Shown piece by piece: positions 1 through 5,829 of a DNA stretch of 5,829 nt. The notes under the pieces were generated by a model, which ran no database searches, was not told where the DNA came from, and saw only the letters and a list, made by a program, of their open reading frames with translations. This stretch comes from DATKMG01 sp035541995 (GTDB taxonomy: Bacteria > Acidobacteriota > Terriglobia > Versatilivoradales > Versatilivoraceae). The stretch covers positions 1 to 5,829 of the forward strand of contig DATKMG010000248.1 in the NCBI GenBank assembly GCA_035541995.1. The letters run 5' to 3'. The translations under genes were made by a program, and so were the position numbers. Position 1 is the stretch's first letter; every line of letters begins with the position of its first letter.

Positions 1-1
1 T

Positions 2-541
2 GTGGAAATGGAGAAGAGATATGGTCATTTAGGCGTCGAACCAGATCTCAACGAACCGAAGGAAAACACTGGACAGCGGGAGGACAATTTTGAAATTGTC
101 CAACATCTGATACAACAGGCTCTCGTCAGGGAACAGGTTCAGACCTTGGCGGGTGACGAGGCGACCCCGGAAGAAGTCAAGCACCAGTTTGATTTGCTTG
201 AGCAGAAATTCGGCGGAAGAGATTTGTTTGAGAAAACCCTGCAGGAGCGGCATATTACTAAAGAGGCTTTAGAAGGGCGGCTTGCATGGCAAATCCGCGT
301 GTTGAAATTCCTCGACAACCGATTCAGGCAGTTTGTGGTCATCCTCCCCAACGAGATTGAAGAGTACTACCGTAATTCACTCCTTCCCGAATTGGCAAGA
401 AGGGGAAATTCCACGATTCCGGCGCTGGCGGAAGTGCAAGGACAAATTCGTGACCTCCTTATCGAAGATAAGGTCAATAAACAAATCGATGGGTGGTTGA
501 ACTCGTTGACCGAATCGGCTGATATTGAGATTCTCAAATAA
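2..541 (+). CDS. SurA-like periplasmic chaperone without parvulin domain (5' end missing)
   Basis: The 179 visible residues resemble the SurA N-terminal chaperone domain, which binds unfolded outer-membrane proteins in the periplasm. Residues about 29-50 form the helix that in this family follows the 'VNDEVIT'-type opening strand. Residues 56-110 contain the typical 'TPEEV', 'F...L...ITKEALEGRLAWQIRVLKFLDNRF' helical pattern. Residues 115-123 (PNEIEEYY) start the helix that in full SurA leads into the parvulin domains. Here a C-terminal helix (about 141-168) follows instead and the protein ends at ADIEILK, so no prolyl isomerase domain is present. The frame is open to the left edge. The GTG at position 2 is probably internal, because the signal peptide and first strand expected in this family are not visible. 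Tandem stops TAA-TAG close the gene 12 bases before the TamB start, so the two genes are probably co-transcribed. The family assignment rests on pattern recognition only. Confidence 0.8.
   Translation: MEMEKRYGHLGVEPDLNEPKENTGQREDNFEIVQHLIQQALVREQVQTLAGDEATPEEVKHQFDLLEQKFGGRDLFEKTLQERHITKEALEGRLAWQIRVLKFLDNRFRQFVVILPNEIEEYYRNSLLPELARRGNSTIPALAEVQGQIRDLLIEDKVNKQIDGWLNSLTESADIEILK
525..537. repeat. 13-bp perfect palindrome at the gene junction
   Basis: TTGAGA-T-TCTCAA reads the same on both strands. It covers the last codons of the chaperone gene, ends just before its stop, and lies 16 bases before the TamB start codon. As RNA it could form a 5-bp stem with a 3-base loop, which would be weak. 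An AT-rich spacer follows. The symmetry is seen directly; any role in translation coupling or protein binding is speculation, and a chance origin is possible. Confidence 0.4.
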
Positions 542-553
542 TAGAAATAAATA

Positions 554-3500
554 ATGACTCGAAGACGCAAATTAATTATCCCCCTTTTAGCACTGCTGGT
601 AGTTTCATTGACCGGGGGGACCCTCGTTTTTCTCTACCGGGCTGCGCTTGCAGAGAAGGCTAGAACTTACCTGATTGATCGCATCAACCAAGCCACTGGC
701 GGAAAGACCACGATAGGCTCTATACAGTTGAAGTTGATCCCTTTCCAAATCATCATTCGGGACTTTCAGTTGAGAGGGACCGAACCAAGCTCAGAGCCAC
801 CCCTTGTACTGATCAAGGAGACAAGAATCAGACCTGGTCTAAGGACCCTTTTCAAGCGTGAACGACTAAGAGTAGTGGAACTCGACCAGCCAATTTTCCG
901 TATTCGGGTGGAATCGGATGGCCGAACTAATCTTCCGAAACTCGCCTTGGTGCCAGAGGGAATCGACCTGTTCGACTTGGGCATTGACAGGCTGAGGATC
1001 TTTGGTGGAACTCTATCGTTTGAACAGAAGCAATTCAATCTGGACGCTGAGTTCTCCGCATTGCGGCTGCTGCTCCGTCATGAGTTCTTCCACAAGGCGT
1101 ACCAGGTAATGTTGTCCTACGATCAAGGCTCTCTGCGTTATGGTCGCTGGAAAGAACAACATCGACTGGGCCTTTCTGCCGTCTTGTTGAAAGATGAGCT
1201 GCAAATCGAAAAACTCGTCTTTTCCGTCAATCAATCGTCTCTCGAGGCTCGGGGCGGGTTTAGATATTCAAGGATACCGGAAGGGCAACTCGAATTCGGC
1301 GGGGTAATTGCCCTTAATTTGGCTAGGCAATTCTATCCCGAGATACGTAATTTGCAGGGGAATATTGGCCTCTCTGGAAAACTTTTGGCAGGAAATGGTG
1401 GATGGAGCGCCTCGGGGCAACTGGAAGGGAAGCAGCTCTCTTTTGACACAGTCAAAATCGATCAAGCCACCAGCCGATTTCTGTTGAGTAAGGATCAACT
1501 CCGGTTTGATGAGATGCGAATTGCCGGGTTACGCGGTTATGCAGAGGGGAGCATGAGAGTGGACTCCCCGTTCCGATACCCTATGTTTCGGTCTGAGTTC
1601 ACCTTTAAGCATGTGGGATTCGACGACCTTGCCCTTGTTGCCCGATTGGAGAAACTCCGGTTTGCCTCCTTTCTGGACGGAACCATGGCAGCGGTTTGGG
1701 AATGGGATTGGAAGAACTTCACAGGAAATGGCCGACTCAAGATTTCGAAAGACGAAGGTGCAATTCAAACCGGTCACCCGGGAAGCAGAAGATTACCATT
1801 AGAAGGTGAGTTGAATTTTGCCGTGGCTCAAAGAAGATCATCGTTTCAGGATAGCTATCTGCAATTGGGAGCTACCCGGATTTCAGTTTCAGGAGTTCTC
1901 TCTCCAGATCGGACATCCAATCTCCATGTCGACGTTCATTGCCCCGATCTAACGCAACCGGCATTCTACCTGCCTGAATTGGAAAATTTCCAAGGCTCAT
2001 TCGATTTCTCCGGTTTAGTTATGGGAACCCTAAAGCAACCCGAGTTTCAAGGAAGGATCATCGCCGACAGGCTTTCAGTCCAAAAGGTGTCTCTGGATCA
2101 TGTTGATGGTCAAGTAAGGGCTAAACCCGGAGAGTTGGAACTGCTTCATCTCTCCACAGCCAGAAACGGCTCCAAAGTTGAGGCCACGGGGAAGATATTC
2201 CTGGATCCGAAACGACTTCGTCCTATTGGGGCTGGAAATCTCCAGATCAAAATGCGGAATACTCCGCTTCAGGATCTGTTTTTATTAGCAGGCGAACCCC
2301 TTCCGATTGTGGGGAAGATGTCGGGAGAGTTCATCGCCGATGGTATGTATCCTGACCTGCTTTTGCGAGGGAGCGTCCAGGTTCTGAATGGTGAAGTCTA
2401 TGATCAGTCCTTAGACAAATTTGACCTTGAGCTGAATGGTAGTCCCTTGGCATTCGAAGTACCACGATTTCAAATCGGGATTGGCAAAGGCCACCTGGAT
2501 GGATCCGCATCCGTCAACATAGAAGAACAGACTTTCCAGGCGAATATCACAGGTAAAGGAATTCCTCTCGCCCAACTCCACAGACTCCAATCATTGACCC
2601 GCCCTGTAAGCGGCCTGCTGACCGACCTGGAACTCAAGACAGCTGGTTCCGTCCACAATCCCAGTATTGAAGGTCGCGCAAAGGTAATTGGCTTCGCCAT
2701 TGCAGGCGAGTCTGTGGGGGACTTTCAGACGATGTTCCATAACCGTGACAATACACTTGAATTCACAGTTGTGTCGATAACCTCCAGTATCAATCTTCAA
2801 GCAAAGGGGAACCTTGACTGGAATGGTGAGTGGCCAGTGCGCGCGGAAGTCAAGTTCCAGAACATTGGATTCACACCTTACCTCAAGAAATTCATCCCCG
2901 CTGCCCCTGAAACCCTGACCAGCCAGGGAAGTGGGGATTTCACAGTATCGGGGCCACTACGATCACCTGAGAAGCTCGTCCTTTCCGGTTCATTATCCGC
3001 TCTGAATCTCTCCTTCCGGGAAACACAATTGCAGGCCTCCCAATCATTTGGGATCTCATATCGAGACCAGAAGCTGTCCATCAATAATGCCGCTTTCAAC
3101 GGCAAGGGAACGGCTCTCAAAGTGAACGGGACTGTTGACTTGGCCAGGAATCTGCGGCTTGAAATGAGCCTGACTGGGAACCTGGATTTGGCTTTGGTAG
3201 GTGAATTCTCAAGGAACATTGTGGCCAAAGGAACAGGAACAGTTAATGCTGATGTCCGGGGAACGGTGGCTGATCCTCAGGTCAAAGGTTTAGCTGAGAT
3301 ACGAGCCGATCAATTTGCCTACCAGGGGTTGCCTAATTCTCTTTCCGAGGTTTCAGGGAAATTCTTCTTCGATGAACACCAGGTCAACATCGAGAGCCTG
3401 ACAGGTGTTAGCGGAGGAGGGCAGGTCAAGTTGAGTGGAAACCTGGGATTCGGACAGTCAGAGCTGAAATCGATTAATCTAAAGATTGAGGCTTGGGAGG

Positions 3501-4474
3501 TGAGGGTCCGTTATCCGGAGGGTATGCGTAATATTGTGAATGCTGATCTGTTTGTTCGAGGGTCTCAACGATCACAATCTCTAGCCGGGACAATCCAAAT
3601 CCAGAGTGCCTCGTTCCAAAGGGACTACGACCCGATAGCTGAGTTCTTTAGGAATAAAAATCCCTCCATAAGTTTTCCCGCGGCTAAAGATCTGGGCGAG
3701 CACTTGAACCTGGATTTGTCGATTTCTGCAGATCGGAATATTCGTCTGGACACTAATTTCGTGAAGGCTGACACGGGTGCAAATCTACGGGTGAGGGGCA
3801 CCTTAGCCAATCCTTCCATAACAGGAAGCCTGGAGGCCAGCGGGGGAGACCTCTTCTTCCAGGGCAATCGGTACCGCATCACGCGTGGTCGAGTTGATTT
3901 CCTCAATCCGGTCCGCTTGGAGCCGGTCATTGACGTGGAGGCCGAAGCGGATGTCCGCGATTACCGTGTCATTTTGACACTGAAGGGCAGATCCGACAAA
4001 CTTCATGCCGATTTGCGCTCAGATCCCCCTCTGGCCACCGTTGACCTTTTCAGTCTCATCTCTCCAGGAGGCGCTGGCCCACAACTTTCCCCTGGTTCAA
4101 TGTTCCGGCCTTACTCGTCTACAGGGAGGCAGATGGATACTCCGGCTGGGGCAAGCTCTCTACTTTCCGAAGGACTGTCGATGAAGGTCGGGTCGAGCGT
4201 TAAGCGCATCTTCGGGCTGGACCAATTCCTGATTGAGCCGCGTTCCTTTCTTTACAGCGGTCGACGCGATCCTTCGGCCCAAGTGACTGTGGGGCAGCAG
4301 ATTACTCGGAACTTCTCGGCCACCTATTCCACAAGCGTCTCCAATAATGAACAGCAGGTTATTATCCTGGTCTACAACGTAAATGATTCTACCTCAATCA
4401 TTGCCTCCCGCGATGCAGATGGATATTTCGGCCTGGACGTGCGCTTCCGAAAGCGTCTGCGGCAGAAGCCGTAG
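554..4474 (+). CDS. tamB: TamB-family translocation and assembly module / AsmA-like lipid transfer protein
   Basis: The 1306 residues are close to the 1259 of E. coli TamB. A basic N-terminus (RRRK) and one hydrophobic segment at residues 7-28 anchor it in the inner membrane with the rest in the periplasm. Residues 35-75 have the AsmA/TamB opening (a short amphipathic helix, then 'ATGGKTTIGSIQLKLIPFQI'), and DGRTNLP at 122-128 is another AsmA-type signature. The middle is alternating beta strands with glycine turns, as expected for the hydrophobic groove of this superfamily. The C-terminal TamB domain (DUF490) is clear: about 1080-1174 carries VRGTLANP, RYRITRGRVDFLNP and SDPPLATVDLFSLISPGG, and the end (ASRDADGYFGLDVRFRKRL) matches the usual terminal strands. 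Known roles in the family are lipid movement to the outer membrane and help in outer-membrane protein assembly with an Omp85 partner. The ATG at 554 is chosen because the anchor follows at once, although no Shine-Dalgarno sequence precedes it. It follows the chaperone gene by 12 bases. Confidence 0.92.
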   Translation: MTRRRKLIIPLLALLVVSLTGGTLVFLYRAALAEKARTYLIDRINQATGGKTTIGSIQLKLIPFQIIIRDFQLRGTEPSSEPPLVLIKETRIRPGLRTLFKRERLRVVELDQPIFRIRVESDGRTNLPKLALVPEGIDLFDLGIDRLRIFGGTLSFEQKQFNLDAEFSALRLLLRHEFFHKAYQVMLSYDQGSLRYGRWKEQHRLGLSAVLLKDELQIEKLVFSVNQSSLEARGGFRYSRIPEGQLEFGGVIALNLARQFYPEIRNLQGNIGLSGKLLAGNGGWSASGQLEGKQLSFDTVKIDQATSRFLLSKDQLRFDEMRIAGLRGYAEGSMRVDSPFRYPMFRSEFTFKHVGFDDLALVARLEKLRFASFLDGTMAAVWEWDWKNFTGNGRLKISKDEGAIQTGHPGSRRLPLEGELNFAVAQRRSSFQDSYLQLGATRISVSGVLSPDRTSNLHVDVHCPDLTQPAFYLPELENFQGSFDFSGLVMGTLKQPEFQGRIIADRLSVQKVSLDHVDGQVRAKPGELELLHLSTARNGSKVEATGKIFLDPKRLRPIGAGNLQIKMRNTPLQDLFLLAGEPLPIVGKMSGEFIADGMYPDLLLRGSVQVLNGEVYDQSLDKFDLELNGSPLAFEVPRFQIGIGKGHLDGSASVNIEEQTFQANITGKGIPLAQLHRLQSLTRPVSGLLTDLELKTAGSVHNPSIEGRAKVIGFAIAGESVGDFQTMFHNRDNTLEFTVVSITSSINLQAKGNLDWNGEWPVRAEVKFQNIGFTPYLKKFIPAAPETLTSQGSGDFTVSGPLRSPEKLVLSGSLSALNLSFRETQLQASQSFGISYRDQKLSINNAAFNGKGTALKVNGTVDLARNLRLEMSLTGNLDLALVGEFSRNIVAKGTGTVNADVRGTVADPQVKGLAEIRADQFAYQGLPNSLSEVSGKFFFDEHQVNIESLTGVSGGGQVKLSGNLGFGQSELKSINLKIEAWEVRVRYPEGMRNIVNADLFVRGSQRSQSLAGTIQIQSASFQRDYDPIAEFFRNKNPSISFPAAKDLGEHLNLDLSISADRNIRLDTNFVKADTGANLRVRGTLANPSITGSLEASGGDLFFQGNRYRITRGRVDFLNPVRLEPVIDVEAEADVRDYRVILTLKGRSDKLHADLRSDPPLATVDLFSLISPGGAGPQLSPGSMFRPYSSTGRQMDTPAGASSLLSEGLSMKVGSSVKRIFGLDQFLIEPRSFLYSGRRDPSAQVTVGQQITRNFSATYSTSVSNNEQQVIILVYNVNDSTSIIASRDADGYFGLDVRFRKRLRQKP

Positions 4475-4618
4475 CAGCAACTCGTCCCGGCCAATGCAGC
4501 AGTTCACACCAGAGGGCCTGGATATCTCCTATTCCAACCCGGGAGCATAAACGACATTCAAGGAGACAAGAACTTCCCGATAACAGCTTGAATCCGGGGG
4601 AGCAGCCTGGAAGGTGCC

Positions 4619-4648
4619 GTCAAGGGGTATTGGCCGCCTTTACCCGAC
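4619..4648 (+). other. Bulged hairpin in the intergenic region
   Basis: GTC at 4619-4621 pairs with GAC at 4646-4648, and GGGTA at 4625-4629 pairs with TACCC at 4641-4645. This leaves a 3-base bulge on one side and an 11-base loop. A competing pairing exists between GGTGCC (4614-4619) and GGCCGCC (4632-4638). No T tract follows, so it is not a standard terminator. It could be part of a 3' untranslated structure of the TamB message or have no function. Confidence 0.25.
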
Positions 4649-4680
4649 CTCGAGTCTAGTGTAGGAACGCAAGTCCTGAC

Positions 4681-4708
4681 AATTCTTCTCTCAAGGTCCC
4701 AATTCTTC
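4681..4708. repeat. Direct repeat AATTCTTC spaced 20 bp
   Basis: AATTCTTC occurs at 4681-4688 and again at 4701-4708, exactly 20 bp apart start to start, or about two turns of the helix. A weaker relative, AATTTCTT, lies at 4734-4741. The pair sits just upstream of the possible -10 element of the radical SAM gene, where an activator would be expected to bind. The repeats are seen directly; a regulatory role is inference, and the units are short enough to arise by chance. Confidence 0.35.
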
Positions 4709-4716
4709 AACGGCAG

Positions 4717-4731
4717 TGTTATGATATAACA
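4717..4731 (+). promoter_or_regulatory. Possible -10 element inside a perfect inverted repeat (operator-like)
   Basis: TGTTAT (4717-4722) and ATAACA (4726-4731) are exact reverse complements around GAT. The sequence contains TATGAT at 4720-4725 and TATAAC at 4725-4730, either of which could serve as a sigma-70 type -10 hexamer for the radical SAM gene. No good -35 hexamer sits at the right distance: CTGACA at 4676-4681 is too far upstream. If this is a promoter, it would be weak or activator-dependent, and the transcript would have a leader of roughly 50 bases. Symmetry over a -10 element is also a common arrangement for a repressor site. Confidence 0.35.
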
Positions 4732-4769
4732 ACAATTTCTTGAACCATTGGGCTGAAATAACGATCGGA

Positions 4770-4775
4770 AAGGAG
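4770..4775 (+). promoter_or_regulatory. Ribosome binding site of the radical SAM gene
   Basis: AAGGAG is a strong Shine-Dalgarno core and lies 13 bases before the ATG at 4789, which is longer than the usual 5-9 bases. An in-frame TAA at 4759-4761 lies just upstream and no other start codon lies between it and 4789. The site therefore supports 4789 as the first possible start. Confidence 0.65.
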
Positions 4776-4788
4776 AGTAGACTTTCTC

Positions 4789-5829
4789 ATGGTAACAAGT
4801 GCCACCCCAAAGTTCCGCATTGAAACGGATATCCATGACGCGCTGATGCACTCGAACCCCAATCGTCCGACTCCCCCGGCTCCCAAAGGCGCTACCCTGC
4901 CCGAGCCTGTGTTCCCCCAGTACCCGGAATTGCTGAACGATCCCGGGATCGAGACACCACCCGCGACGCGACAATGGCGGCCTAAACAAATATACCGCAA
5001 GACACGCGGCTGGCTTTTCCCTTACCTAAGGTCGCGTATTTTGCCGGGACAGTTTCACCCCATTACTGCCTATTTGTTTCTGGAGTACAAGTGCAATGTC
5101 GACTGCTGGTATTGCTGGTCCTTTAATAACAAAATCAAAGGAATGACCGAAGATATCGCGCGCCGCTCCATCGACTGGCTTCACGAGCACGGCTGCCGCG
5201 TGCTGGCTCTGATGGGGGGCGAGCCCTTGTTGCGACCACAGTTTGCACACAAAGTGGTTTACTACGCGGCTAAGAAGGGCTTCTGGATCTACATCGGGAC
5301 GAACGGCCGCCTGCTCCGGCCTGAAGTGAGCGATCGTCTGGCCGATGCAGGAGTGGCAGTCTTTAACTTCGCTCTGGACGCCTGGGATGAGAAGCCGGGC
5401 CTCCCGAAGGCGCTTGTACCGGCGCAGAAGAACCTCGAGTACCTGATGCGCAAGCAGTACGCCTATGGATATATGGTCTTCATCAACATCAACATCTGCC
5501 GTAACAATCTGGAGGATGTCCGTCTGCTCACCGAGTACGCCCGCGAGCACCGCCTGGCCACTGATTATCACATCAACGAGACCCCCATGCTCGAGCAGGA
5601 CGACCATTTCAAGCACCTGGAGGAGAATCCGACCTATATCCAGCCGGGGGATTGGAGAGCGGTAGACGACCTGATCGACTGGATCATTGAAAAAAATAAA
5701 TCGGGCTACCAGATGGTCAATTCGATACCGCGTTTACAGGAGATGAAAGCGTTTGTTCGGATGTCCTCGGGGCTCGATATCAAGAAGGTTGGCTGGTATG
5801 GCGATGGGACCGAGGGGAACGGCCAGATT
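4789..5829 (+). CDS. Radical SAM protein of unassigned function (3' end missing)
   Basis: The frame runs open for 347 codons to the right edge. Residues 1-90 are an N-terminal extension with a proline-rich part (12 prolines in 24-58) and no signal peptide or membrane segment, so a cytoplasmic enzyme is likely. The radical SAM core follows. CNVDCWYCW at 102-110 gives the CxxxCxxC triad (C102, C106, C109) that holds the 4Fe-4S cluster. GGEPLL at 143-148 is the SAM-contacting motif, IGTNGRLL at 169-176 the next conserved strand, NFALDAWD at 193-200 and FININICRNN at 231-240 later strands of the barrel. These enzymes cleave S-adenosylmethionine reductively to make a radical; the substrate here cannot be told. 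The missing C-terminus may hold a SPASM/Twitch domain or another accessory domain. It has its own leader 314 bases after the TamB gene and higher third-position GC, so it is probably a separate unit. Class assignment is secure; specific function is unknown. Confidence 0.93.
   Translation, partial: MVTSATPKFRIETDIHDALMHSNPNRPTPPAPKGATLPEPVFPQYPELLNDPGIETPPATRQWRPKQIYRKTRGWLFPYLRSRILPGQFHPITAYLFLEYKCNVDCWYCWSFNNKIKGMTEDIARRSIDWLHEHGCRVLALMGGEPLLRPQFAHKVVYYAAKKGFWIYIGTNGRLLRPEVSDRLADAGVAVFNFALDAWDEKPGLPKALVPAQKNLEYLMRKQYAYGYMVFININICRNNLEDVRLLTEYAREHRLATDYHINETPMLEQDDHFKHLEENPTYIQPGDWRAVDDLIDWIIEKNKSGYQMVNSIPRLQEMKAFVRMSSGLDIKKVGWYGDGTEGNGQI

Larger units (their letters stand above)
4475..4788. 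other. Non-coding stretch between the TamB and radical SAM genes
   Basis: This 314-base gap holds no convincing gene. The left half (4475 to about 4610) contains only an 18-codon ATG frame (4494-4550) without a ribosome binding site, and an isolated AGGAGA at 4561-4566 with no start codon at a useful distance. I see no stem-loop followed by a T run, so no intrinsic terminator can be called for the upstream operon. The right half contains the hairpin, repeats, possible promoter and ribosome binding site listed separately, which suggests that it is mainly the control region of the radical SAM gene. Confidence 0.7.

Noticed and set aside
2878..3228. Minus-strand frame of 116 codons inside the TamB gene
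   Set aside because: It is antisense to continuous TamB coding sequence with no domain, no ribosome site of note and no independent support.
4494..4550. An 18-codon ATG frame just after the TamB stop
   Set aside because: It has no Shine-Dalgarno sequence, is very short, and matches nothing I recognise. A remnant of a decayed gene cannot be shown from one sequence.
4561..4660. AGGAGA at 4561-4566, possibly a ribosome site for a small gene
   Set aside because: No ATG or GTG start lies at a usable distance; the nearest TTG (4587) is too far and its frame ends after 23 codons.
4676..4681. CTGACA as a -35 element for the radical SAM promoter
   Set aside because: It lies 38 bases before TATGAT, about twice the allowed spacer, and the sequence 17 bases downstream of it is not -10-like.
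4558..4989. Minus-strand frame of 143 codons across the intergenic region and the start of the radical SAM gene
   Set aside because: It overlaps the well-supported radical SAM coding sequence for about 200 bases, and its protein shows no recognisable domain or regular pattern. It is a by-product of the opposite strand.
5026..5616. Minus-strand frame of 196 codons
   Set aside because: It is fully inside the radical SAM gene on the other strand. The + strand frame has the CxxxCxxC and GGEP motifs, so this is a shadow frame.
5465..5665. Plus-strand frame of 66 codons, rich in Ser and Thr
   Set aside because: It lies inside the radical SAM gene in another frame and has low-complexity composition typical of a shifted reading of a GC-rich gene.

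Overview
The window looks like chromosomal DNA from a diderm (Gram-negative type) bacterium. It carries the 3' part of a SurA-like periplasmic chaperone gene, a complete TamB-family gene, and the 5' part of a radical SAM enzyme gene, all on the + strand. A small SurA-like protein directly before a TamB protein, together with mixed, moderately GC-rich codon use, is compatible with Acidobacteriota or a related phylum. That placement is an inference from general resemblance and has not been tested.

Layout. Positions 2-541 hold the end of a SurA-type chaperone that enters from the left and has no parvulin (prolyl isomerase) domain. Twelve bases later, 554-4474 encode a 1306-residue TamB-like protein. 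It has an N-terminal membrane anchor, an AsmA-like start, a long beta-rich middle and a conserved C-terminal TamB (DUF490) domain. Positions 4475-4788 form a 314-base non-coding stretch with no convincing terminator. Its right half holds a bulged hairpin, a 20-bp-spaced direct repeat, a perfect inverted repeat over a possible -10 element, and a ribosome binding site. Positions 4789-5829 encode the first 347 residues of a radical SAM protein, which is open at the right edge.

How the genes fit together. The first two genes are almost certainly one transcription unit for envelope building. The chaperone would escort unfolded outer-membrane proteins, and the TamB protein would span the periplasm and carry lipid and/or assist outer-membrane protein insertion. 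No Omp85 partner (TamA or BamA) lies immediately downstream. The radical SAM gene has its own leader and a higher third-position GC content, so it is probably an independent unit with an unrelated, unassigned job.

The most interesting observations are a roughly 100-residue periodicity running through most of the TamB protein, the unassigned radical SAM protein with a tryptophan-flanked cluster motif and a proline-rich N-terminal extension, and the operator-like repeats in front of it. I found no clear evidence of a wholly new multi-gene system. No mobile element, CRISPR array or RNA gene was seen.
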